NCBI GenBank assembly: GCA_030278955.1
Contig: JAOANR010000003.1
Span: forward strand, 21,475,050-21,539,049
Length of the DNA: 64,000 bases
Reading direction: 5' to 3'
From: Hygrophila difformis
Lineage: Eukaryota; Streptophyta; Magnoliopsida; Lamiales; Acanthaceae
Position numbers and translations under genes: made by a program. Positions 43,692 to 52,779 of this stretch are shown here, in pieces. Numbering within the stretch: the first letter of the stretch is position 1; the number at the start of each line of letters is the position of its first letter. Below the pieces are notes generated by a model that worked only from the letters and a program-made list of their open reading frames with translations, was not told where the DNA came from and did no database searches.

Positions 43692-44225
43692 TAAGACACA
43701 AAGACCATGCCACTCTCCGTGGGTAAGTATCTTTCCGAGCCGCAATTTGACCATGGGACTGACCATGTCTGGCTCAGTATAATAATCCAATAGACCATGC
43801 ATCTTCAGCCTAATAAGCTACGTTTCGGGCTCCAAAATCGTATATCCTCATCTCGCAGCTGAATATAGACATATATATATGTCGCGTTCTAATTATGGAT
43901 GTGTAGCCTTACATCAATCATTACAGATGACATATAGACCGAATCTTAATTGGCGCTATCCATGCTATGTGCCGGCGTTGTGTTTGGGTTTGAAAAAACC
44001 ATTGTGCTTGGCGGAGTTAATTAGCTCCGGCACCAACCCCTTTAATTTGGATAAGATGTCCTAGGCTTGTAAACCCACTAGATGATGCTAAGGCCAAGAT
44101 GGTCATAGACTCCTACACCACCATACCAAATTCCCAAAGGGAATTCTATCGTTCACAGCGGGGTGATGTAGGCATATCACATGGTTCGTTCACAGAGGTG
44201 GACCCTTATCGGTGGTGAATGCTAG
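43692..44225. other. Inner part of the palindrome arm, unassigned
   Basis: No recognised protein. The frame MSRSNYGCVALHQSLQMTYR (43879-44064) is open in both arms (mirror copy 44593-44408) with three amino-acid differences, but nothing identifies it as a gene. Single-base differences between arms are visible, for example ACCATTG here against ACCCATTG in the mirror. Confidence 0.5.
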
Positions 44226-44246
44226 AGCGGAACATATGAACTATGG
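44226..44246. other. 21-bp spacer at the centre of the palindrome
   Basis: The left arm ends GTGGTGAATGCTAG and the right arm begins CTAGCATTCACCAC; 21 unpaired bases lie between them. Such a short spacer lets either strand fold into a very long hairpin. Confidence 0.95.
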
Positions 44247-44781
44247 CTAGCATTCACCACCGATAAGGGTCCACCTCTGTGAACGAACCAGGTGATATGC
44301 CTACATCACCCCGCTGTGAACGATAGAATTCCCTTTGGGAATTTGGTATGGTGGTGTAGGAGTCTATGACTATCTTGGACTTAGCATCATCTAGTGGGTT
44401 TACAAGCCTAGGACATCTTATCCAAATTAAAGGGGTTGGTGCCGGAGCTAATTAACTCCGCCAAGCACAATGGGTTTTTCAAACCCAAACACAACGCCAG
44501 CACATAGCATGGATAACGCCAATTAAGATTCGGTCTATATGTCATCTGTAATGATTGATGTAAGGCTACACATCCATAATTAGAACGCGACATATATATA
44601 TGTATAAATTCAGCTGCGAGATGAGGATATACGATTTTGGAGCCCGAAACGTAGCTTATTAGGCTGAAGATGCATGGTCTATTGGATTATTATACTGAGC
44701 CAGACACGGTCAGTCCCATGGTCAAATTGCGGCTCGGAAAGATACTTACCCACGGAGAGTGGCATGGTCTTTGTGTCTTAA

Positions 44782-45167
44782 GGGTCTGTTCTGCACACAG
44801 CTTTTGGGAGCTTTTGGTAGCTTTAGCTTTTATTTTAAAACAAAAGCCCCGTTCTGCACACTAGCTTTTAGGAGCTTATGAGAGCTTTTGGAAGCTTCTT
44901 TTTAGAAGCTACTTGTAGTAGCTTTAAAAAATAAGCTCCTAGCTTATTGTTGAACGATTACAATTTTATCCCAATAACCAACTCACTACCCAATAGTCTA
45001 CATAAATGTTTGTCCTTTTATGTCATTTCATACATTTTTTTTACGGCTACAGCTAGTTGTACAGAACACTTAAATAAAACCGACAGCTACAGTTCATACA
45101 GCTCCCTACAGCTTCAGCTCCCTACAACTCCAACTCACAGCTACAGCTCTGCGTGCAGAACAGACCC
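44782..45167. mobile_element. Tourist-like MITE (right arm)
   Basis: Mirror of 43306-43691: GGGTCTGTTCTGCAC to GTGCAGAACAGACCC. The right flank is TTA, but an extra A sits at the left junction (CTTAA), so the 3-bp TSD is intact only in the left arm. Confidence 0.85.
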
Positions 45168-45395
45168 TTACTGTGGCTCGTCTAGTAAGTTAGCCTCGGT
45201 TGAGACACGAGCCGTCACTCCACTTGCCAACAATACTATCATTGCAACGATCGGCCACAGCCCAGGGCCATGCCTTCGAGTCTGCGACTGTGGGTGCTGC
45301 GAACCTGCAGATTTGAAGACAATAGGTAAAATTTGGTTTTTCTCTTTTTCTATTTTTGTAGAATTCGATAAATCAGGACATTACAACATTATTTG

Positions 45396-45454
<59 letters not shown>

Positions 45455-45710
45455 CTCCATCTCGGTATTTTTGTTTACGGATGATTTTTTGCCACTATTC
45501 ACTGTTTAACTTTGATTCGAATTTTTATTATAGTTATATAAGAAAAAACATAGTCAAGTGAGATCTTGTTAGATTCGTCTAATCTTGTAGTTTTAGACAA
45601 TTAACTTTTTATAACTTTTCATTGTACACAATTTAAGTTATTAACCGTTAAAAATATGTATCGGCATACGTGCTGGGTGAGTCCATAATAAAAATAGTGA
45701 GACGGAGGAA

Positions 45711-45770
<60 letters not shown>
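45396..45770. mobile_element. Stowaway MITE with flanking (AAT)n tracts (right arm)
   Basis: The MITE lies at 45454-45711 with TA at both ends; AAT repeats occupy about 45398-45451 and 45714-45770. Repeat numbers differ slightly from the left arm, as expected for independently evolving microsatellites. Confidence 0.85.
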
Positions 45771-45773
<3 letters not shown>

Positions 45774-45856
45774 TTTAATTTCAATGTATTTGAGTCTCGC
45801 AAAAAAATTTCAATGCATTTGAAGGGATACCAAAACTTATCCAATAATAACATTAT

Positions 45857-47705
45857 TATTATATATATACATTAAATGTGAATGTCTCATGCATTTATAC
45901 TTACACCTAACTAGTGTGTCGGCAATAGGCTTTCAATTGCCCATAAATATTGTACCTATCCACCATCAATAATATAGACATTACACTATATCTCTTTGTC
46001 CATTATTGCGTCTCTCACCCCTTTCTTTATTTCCTTTCTTTCTTCTTCTTCTATTTGCTTTGTGTAAAACACATTTGCAGATATATATATATTTATATAC
46101 ACATTAATAATAAGCTAAAAGTCATAATATATACAACACGTTATCAGCACGAGCCACGAACGGAGCTCTGTCGGAATTTTTTTGAGGTAATATTTAATCT
46201 TTGTATTTCAATAATTCTATTATGGCTAACTTGACAAAGCAGGATTTAAGACCACTGATGGTATCTGGAGATAATTATCTATCTTGGAAAATGGATGTTG
46301 AAATCCATTTGGAATCAATGGGTCTTGAAAAAATAATTGAAAAAGATAATCAGGCTTCAAGCCAAGACCGTGCGAAGGCTATGATTTTCATCCGCCATCA
46401 TCTTGATGAGGGATTGAAAACACAGTATTTAACGGTCAAAGACCCAAATGAACTCTGAGAGAATTTAGAAAAAAGATATGATCATTTATGATCAATAAAT
46501 CTCCCTCGAGCCCAGTATGACTGGTCACACTTACGATTCCAGGATTTTAAATCAGTAAATGATTACAATTCTGCTCTGTTTAATATCGTATCACAATTAA
46601 GACTGTGTGGTGAGACAATTACTGATAAACAAATGCTAGAGAAGACATTCTCTACATTCCACCCCTCCAATTCGGTGTTACAGCAACAATACCGAGCACA
46701 GGGTTTCACTGAATATTCTGATCTGATTACGTTTTTGTTATTGGCTGAAAAGAATAATGATTTATTATTAAAAAATCATGAAATGAGACCAATTGGCAGT
46801 AGTCCATTGCCAGAGGCACATGTGACTGAATCTTCCAGACGTGGTCGTGGTCGTAGTCATGGCCGGGGTCAGAGACCTCGTGGTCGTGGGTATAAGCGAG
46901 GCCGTGGGAAAAATCATTTCCGCAATAATGTTTACGTTAAGCCTACGACAGACACACGTAATCAGAATCAGGGCAACACCAGAGGTGATGTCCAAAAACA
47001 GAATTATGAAGAAGCAAAATGCGATAGATGCGGCCTAAAAGGGCACTGGTACAAAAATTGTCGTACCAGAGATCATTGGCTGAAACTTTATCAAGATTCC
47101 TAGTGGGATAAAGGAAAAATGGTGGTTGAAACAAACCATGTTGACAGAATGAATTCTGAGGAGAATATGCTCAATATCCCAGAATTTCAAGTTGTTGATT
47201 TATATAATGATTTAGTTTATTTGTTTTGTTGTACTATTGTTTTTATTACGCTTTGAACTTCTGTATCTGTCTTTACTTTTATATGTGTGCTATATTATTG
47301 TCTCTGTATTGTAATATTTCACTTATGTTAAATCTTGTTTTAATATTAATTATATCTTGTTTTAATTACAGCAAAATGGGGAATTATAAAAGTGATAATA
47401 TATGTCTTATTGATAGTGCTTCAACGCACACGATACTAAAAGACATAAGGTATTTTTTCAATTTAAAAATGGGAGATACAAGCATAAACACAATATGTGA
47501 TAGTGCAAATATTATACAAGGAATTGACACAGCCAACGTTATTTTCCCAGAGGGAACAAAATTAATTGTAAAAAATGCACTCCTATCTCCCAAGTCTCGA
47601 AGAAATTTATTAAGTTTTAAAGATATCCGAGAAAATGGGTATGATCTCGAGACATTGATTTCAGAGAATGTCGAATATTTATTAATTACAAATACCACTC
47701 ATGGT
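45857..47705 (+). mobile_element. Duplicated 5' part of the Copia element (right arm)
   Basis: It contains the 5' LTR (45857-46138), the primer-binding-site-like CGTTATCAGCACGAGCC, gag and the beginning of pol, and is cut off at 47705. The LTR would transcribe rightwards, away from the palindrome centre, as the left-arm LTR transcribes leftwards. Confidence 0.92.
46222..47103 (+). pseudogene. Copia gag (right arm), zinc knuckle intact
   Basis: It starts MANLTKQDLRPLMVSGDNYL. A TGA at 46456-46458 replaces the TGG of the left arm (NELW), and a second shared stop follows KRYDHL. The C-terminal frame 46633-47103 has the RGRGRSHGRGQRPRGRGYKR stretch and a complete CCHC knuckle CDRCGLKGHWYKNC. The sequence after the TAG at 47103 stays open (KMVVETNHVDRMNSEENMLN) up to a low-complexity spacer. 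Confidence 0.85.
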
Positions 47706-47753
47706 TATAAGAAATGGGGATACCCTGTTTTAAAAAAAATAAATTCAATTTAA
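47376..47753 (+). pseudogene. Copia protease start, truncated by the palindrome breakpoint
   Basis: From ATG 47376: MGNYKSDNICLIDSASTHTI, then SPKSRRNLLSFKDIRENGYD. Element homology ends at NTTHG near 47705; the last codons before the stop at 47753 come from flanking DNA. The spacer before the ATG ends TTTTAATTACAG as in the left arm. Confidence 0.85.
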
Positions 47754-48334
47754 ATTATTATGTTCTATTAATAAATTTAATTTAAATATGCCAAACAAGT
47801 AATTAGAGATTCTCATGTTGCTTCATTTTTTTCTAGTAAGTCACAAATGGAGTTTCATACTGTATATGGTAGTCAAAATTCAATAAAAGCAAGTTTTTCC
47901 TCAAAATAAAAAGATAGAGAGTTTAATTAGGAATTAGGAATGAAATTAAAGCCCACAACCGAAACATACACAGCCACAGAGGCACACGCGCTGGCGCGTG
48001 GGCTCCTTTTTAAATTTTATTCTTTTTAAACCAAGGATTTATAATACAAATAAGTTTAGTGAGTACAGTGGATTGATTTTCCTGTAATTTTTTGTATTTA
48101 TAAAACTTGAATTTGAAATCTTGCTTGATACTAGTAATTAGAATTAAGCATTATTGCTCAAGCTAACCATTATTGATCCGCCTAGTCCTTAGGTTTTAAA
48201 ATTTTGATACAAATAAAAAAGGGGTTTAGAAGCATATTCCAATATTGATCCCAACCCCAAGGGAAAGAATTGGATTTAATTATATTCATTTAATTTTGGA
48301 TATTTATTTGAAATTAATGTGTGAACCAGATATT
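47706..48334. other. Flank of the palindrome, no gene recognised
   Basis: AT-rich sequence with a small GC-rich inverted repeat near 47988-48003 (CACACGCGC, GCGCGTGGG). No coding frame or RNA gene is supported. Confidence 0.5.
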
Positions 48335-48590
48335 AGGTCTGTTTGGCAATTAGCTGTTAGTTGTTAACTGATTATGTGAGTAATAAATTAGTCAAAGTTA
48401 GTTGTTTGGGAAGTCGAGACGAACTTTTTGCTTAAAATAAGCTGAAATCCAAAATGATACTCTTTACAGCGGATTCAAAAATAGCTGATTGTACACAATT
48501 TTAAATTAGTTTGCCTCTTTAAAAAAACTATTTTGACTCACAATGTTTCACAAATAAGCTGATTCAATTTAGATAGTTTGCCGAACACCC
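48335..48590. mobile_element. MITE (hAT or Tourist type), ends unresolved
   Basis: The left end AGGTCTGTTTGGCAATTAGC pairs with the right end GATAGTTTGCCGAACACCCC (reverse complement GGGGTGTTCGGCAAACTATC). Both follow the GGNNTGTTTGGCAA pattern of plant MITEs. Both sides have ATT but the TSD is not certain. No coding capacity. Confidence 0.55.
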
Positions 48591-48841
48591 CCATTGGTAA
48601 GGACAATAAATGATTTGGAATTTCAGGTATTCAATTTTTTATTATTTGTTTATTTTTTTAATTTATATAAAGGGATTCCTCAACAAGAATTATTCAATCT
48701 TATTATAATATGCATAATCTTTTTCCCCTTAATCAAAGGTGTTCCTTGAACATTTTAGAAATCTAAGAATAATCAGATACTGTTAATTAAAGAGATACTT
48801 TAATTGATTTTTACTAATTTTAAAAAATTACAACAACAACA

Positions 48842-48888
<47 letters not shown>

Positions 48889-49088
48889 CAACAACAAGAG
48901 TAAAAATATTAACAAACATTTGATCTTTATGTCTAAATAAATTATTGTATTGCTTTGAAATTTGTGTGACATAAGTCTCACCACATTTTCTCTCGCCAAA
49001 GGCTTAGCAGAAAAATAAAAAGGAAAAATCTATGTTTCAAGTATGGAAAGTGGCAGCATCAATCTACAGATAATGATTTCAACAATTA
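48591..49088. other. AT-rich DNA with an (AAT)n microsatellite at about 48841-48885
   Basis: The AAT tract passes into a short (AAC)n run (48886-48898). No gene recognised. Confidence 0.7.
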
Positions 49089-49104
49089 ATAGTAGTATAA
49101 TTTA

Positions 49105-49291
49105 TTTATTTATTTTTTTGAAGAGCCGAAACCAGAGAAAGGGTGGTGGGAGCTCATACCACATAAATTACAAAGGAATAAAGTTGGGGTGGGGGGGAGG
49201 GAATAGGGGGCCAGGTGGGGAATCAAATCCGTACAACCTTAGGGTTGGAAGTCATAGACTTGACCGTTTAGGCAAGTCTTCATCCCAATAT
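49105..49291 (-). mobile_element. tRNA-derived SINE with 16-bp TSD
   Basis: On the minus strand the head ATTGGGATGAAGACTTGCCT and a degenerate B box (GGATTTGATTCCCC) are followed by CACCTGGCCCCCTATTCCC and an A tail (T run at about 49112-49119 on the plus strand). Perfect flanking repeats ATAGTAGTATAATTTA lie at 49089-49104 and 49292-49307. Confidence 0.85.
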
Positions 49292-49372
49292 ATAGTAGTA
49301 TAATTTAGTGCTAATTTTTTGAATATGATAAGTTAACGATCGAAAAAAATACTATTCTTGTAATGAGTTAAT

Positions 49373-49491
49373 GGGGATGTTTGGGAGCCGCCGGATTCGC
49401 TAGCGGATAGTGGATTCGGATAGAGAATTGTCTCACAATATACTCTCCAAATCTGCTATCTGCTAGCAGATCTGCTGACTCCCAAACATCC
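49373..49491. mobile_element. Small MITE, about 120 bp
   Basis: The ends GGATGTTTGGGAG and CTCCCAAACATCC are perfect 13-base inverted repeats, and the interior has further inverted GCTAGC/CTAGCAG motifs. The TSD is not resolved and the superfamily not assigned. Confidence 0.65.
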
Positions 49492-50078
49492 ACAATATAC
49501 AATATAGACAGAGTATGCATCAAGATAAAAAAGCGTGGAATGTCAGGTATTCGAACCTAGCTAACCCAAAATTTAGGTACGCAAAAAATATGGGTATTTC
49601 AATTGTAACGCCAGACAATATGTTTGGATTATATGAGATGAATGATGAGCCTACGCTAACAAGTGACACCCTTGTTACAATGTCCTATATCGGTGATATG
49701 TTAAGATGTCATCCTATTTATATGGACATGAGTCACTCTAACTCCTACCAATTGGTTTTGGATTAGAACCATAGATTTATCTTCTTCCTAACAACCCTCA
49801 CACGCGTTAGAAGTCGTGTGCCTTCTGACCTTGTTGAGAATGAGCTAGTTTCCAGAACAGAGGCAAAATCATCTTCCAGACCGCACATCAACTTGTATTG
49901 AGTGCGCGGTCCTAGAGACCACGCATGCTACTTTAATTGGAGTAAATCGGGATTCTCCGACGATGGTAGAATTGGTGTGGCTGCTCTATCGTTACACTTG
50001 CATTTCCATACGCGTGACAAATGACAATATTATTCCTGTTACTATACAAATTTTGGAATGGGTGTTCCTTCCAATATA
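49492..50078. other. Unassigned DNA with an 83-codon frame
   Basis: The frame at 49515-49766 (MHQDKKAWNVRYSNLANPKF, later YEMNDEPTLTSDTLVTMSYI) has protein-like composition and the region up to about 49995 is GC-richer than its surroundings. No splice-flanked homology or known motif is seen, so it is at most a gene fragment. Confidence 0.3.
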
Positions 50079-50314
50079 CTCTCTCCGTTTTCTCAGGTAT
50101 GCAATATTGTTGTTTTTTGCACTATTCACAATTTAACTTTGTCTCAAGTTTTTATCATAGTTGGGAAAGATTAAATATAGTCAAGTGGAATCTTGTTAGA
50201 TTCGTCTAATGTAGTTTTAGAATATCAACTTTCTACAATTTTTTATTGTACACAATTTAAATTATTAATTGTTGAAAATGTGTATCAGCATGCAAACCTA
50301 AAAAAAGGAGGTAG
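50079..50314. mobile_element. Stowaway MITE, TA target
   Basis: Ends CTCTCTCCGTTTTCTCAGG and AACCTAAAAAAAGGAGGTAG with TA at 50077-50078 and 50315-50316. The interior shares AGTCAAGTGGAATCTTGTTA with the other Stowaways here. Confidence 0.8.
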
Positions 50315-50316
50315 TA

Positions 50317-50751
50317 TATATCGTCAATGAAATTTAAATGATAATATATGCATGGCTTTGAACTTGCTCTAATTTTCCTTCATTACAAATGATCAATGGT
50401 ACTTAAATCCTCCATTGAAACTGCAATTTTATTGTAAGTTTCAAGTTTAAATATCCCAAAATTGGACAAAAACTGTTTCCATCAGTAAAGATATTAGAAT
50501 GAGTACTATTTGAAGACGAGTGTATAACGTAGTATTTGTTTGTTTGGTCGTGTATCGTTTGGTGTTATATGATCGTATTGCCAACCGACAATTCAAAATA
50601 AAAGAGTAAAAAAAGGCAGCGGGAATGATATAAAAAAAAGGGACTATATTTGGAAAATACTTAGATTTTAGAGTTTAGAACTAATGATGATAAACAATTT
50701 TAAATTGATATAGTTTTGAGTAACGGTGCTTGGTGATATAGTTTAAAATTA
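50317..50751. other. AT-rich intergenic DNA between two Stowaways
   Basis: No coding frame, repeat or RNA gene recognised. Confidence 0.5.
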
Positions 50752-51010
50752 CTCCCTCCGTCACACCTAATATGTCTGGTTTGACTTTTTGACACTGTTC
50801 ATTATTCAACATTGACTTAATTTTCTTGTAAGTATATATTCGAAAAAAATAGTCGAGTTGGGTCTTGTTAGAAATGTATGATCATATAGTTTTAGAATAT
50901 ATAATTTACATAATTTTCCATTGTATATATTTTGAGATATTAGCAATTAAAAAAGTATATTGGATTGTGTGCAGAAGTCAAACAAGACAAGTTAGATGGG
51001 ACGGAGAGAG
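50752..51010. mobile_element. Stowaway MITE, TA target
   Basis: It starts with the classic CTCCCTCCGTCACACCTAAT and ends TTAGATGGGACGGAGAGAG, flanked by TA at 50750-50751 and 51011-51012. The interior differs from the other Stowaways (GTCTGGTTTGACTTTTTGAC), so it is a separate subfamily. Confidence 0.85.
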
Positions 51011-51012
51011 TA

Positions 51013-52220
51013 GAATTTAGAGTTTGAAAAAAAGGTAAAAAGTTGGGGATGAGTGTTCAGAGTTTAGAGTTTAGCGTAACATTTAGCGGCTTTTGAAATT
51101 AATGTTTACTATATATTATTTTTTAAATTATTTTTCGTATGTATTATTAAAGTACTAATACGCAAGCTATTTCTCCCAAACCGCAGCCAAACAAGTGTTG
51201 TTGTGGAAGCAATTGTATTGTTGCTTAATGCAACCTGACAGAATTCATCCCTAGAAAGTGCTAACATTGAAATACATTTGATGGCAAAAAAAGGCACATC
51301 TCGGTAGTTTGTAATTCCTCTTTGATTTTTGTAGTACTCTAAATTAATCCAAAATAATAAACATAAATACTAAGCTTAATAAATTTGTTGTTGTCATTGA
51401 CTTGTTTCTTTAGATGTTTGGCGTTGTTGAACTAATTCAAGGTGAGAAAGTAAATTTTGCACATCAATGATACATATTGTACTATTATAGTGTCTATGGT
51501 AAGGTTGGCACCACTTTTTCTCACCCATATACTACCACTTCCCTTTCCCTACATAATTAATTGAATAAAATATTGATATAAATTCTACAGATACATTATT
51601 ACCACACCCTATCCCACATTCCCACTTGTGGGTGCTTGACAAGCTTTGGCTTCACAGATAATACCTATATTTGATATATATACACTAACTAGCCTAGGAG
51701 TAACGAGACAACGATATCTTGGACAACTCCATATATATATGTTTTTACTTTTTCTTGCATTAACAAAGCTAAGGTCAACTATAATACTAGTATTAAAGAA
51801 AATAAAACCAGTAGCAGATTAATATTATTAGGCATTAGGATTACACAAAAGTCAGGCCTTAGGAATTGGTTTTGACACATCATCTCTTTTACCATTTCTT
51901 ATTATATGTTCAGACTAACAGTTTCTTGCCTTTTGGGGTTCTGATGAGGCATATGTCATTTTTAAGCTGTCTTTCTTTCTCATTTTCTTTTATTCTCCCC
52001 TTATTTTTACATTTCCACTAATTTTTGCATACATTTTTGTAGCCATATGAGTGGCATTAGGAGCCTGTTTAGCAGTGGTTCATGGTTGATATAAGAGGCC
52101 AAAGTTGTGGTCTATTTATATATTAATTTACATTGACTTAGTTAATATTATTAGTATATTCATTTCAATCATAATGTAATTATGTTTTCCTAATTTTTCA
52201 AACATTCAAATATAATAAAT
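51013..52220. other. Intergenic DNA, no gene recognised
   Basis: AT-rich sequence with several TATATA runs and pyrimidine-rich stretches. No supported coding region; frames of 60-odd codons on both strands lack recognisable motifs. Confidence 0.5.
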
Positions 52221-52372
52221 GGGGATTTAGGCTAATGATCAAGGTTTCAACTTCTTATCTTATGACTGGGGTTTGAATCTGTTTTCAAGTATTACTTCTC
52301 ATATTTATTCCCCTCTATATATCACACGCGTAAAGAAAAGGTCTAACAAAAAAAACAAAAAATGAAAATGAA
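52221..52372 (+). mobile_element. Diverged tRNA-derived SINE
   Basis: GGGGATTTAGGCTAATGATC resembles the A-box head and GGGTTTGAATCTG the B box of the other SINEs. A TATTCCCCTCTATATATCAC body and an A-rich tail follow. TSD not found. Confidence 0.5.
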
Positions 52373-52779
52373 ACTAATAGAACGCGTGCAGTGAAGGTTA
52401 ACTATGATACATGCACGCTATTTTATTATTAAGGAAAAAAGAAATGACTTCTATTTTGTAATCTTCAACTGCGTTAGGGAAAAAACGTTAGTGTTTAGTA
52501 TTCAACTTTTAAAATACTTACTTAAAATGATTTAGAAATATATAAACAGAAAATGTAAAAAAAGGCCACATTAACTAAATACTACTAATACAAGGCCAGC
52601 ATACCAAAGTATTCCATTTGGAAGGCCACCCAAAGTATTTAGCATTAGTTCTGAAAATAGAAATTGTGAAATGACAAACCAACCCCTGTTAAAAAATGCA
52701 CTCAAGCTTTGGTCAGAAGGGCAAAATAGGAAATGCACAAGGTGGTCATGTCAACAACTGCTGATGTGCAATAAATACT

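Larger units (their letters stand above)
40783..44225 (-). repeat. Left arm of a 6.9-kb palindrome
   Basis: 3443 bases that reappear, reverse-complemented and nearly identical, at 44247-47705. From outside in, the arm contains the 5' part of the Copia element (protease, gag, 5' LTR), the TSD-side flank, (ATT)n tracts around a Stowaway MITE, a Tourist-like MITE and about 530 bases of unassigned DNA. Scattered substitutions and small indels separate the arms, so this is a real diverged duplication and not a single sequence assembled twice. Confidence 0.92.
44247..47705 (+). repeat. Right arm of the 6.9-kb palindrome
   Basis: Mirror of 40783-44225. Homology stops abruptly after CAAATACCACTCATGGT near 47705, within the Copia protease/GAG-pre-integrase region, where AT-rich flanking DNA begins. 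The breakpoint inside the Copia element shows that the duplication happened after Copia had inserted. Confidence 0.92.

Noticed and set aside
40783..47705. Palindrome as an assembly artefact
   Set aside because: Arms differ by many scattered substitutions and indels (zinc-knuckle deletion, nonsense codon, TSD change), which a duplicated single read set would not show. Long reads would still be welcome.
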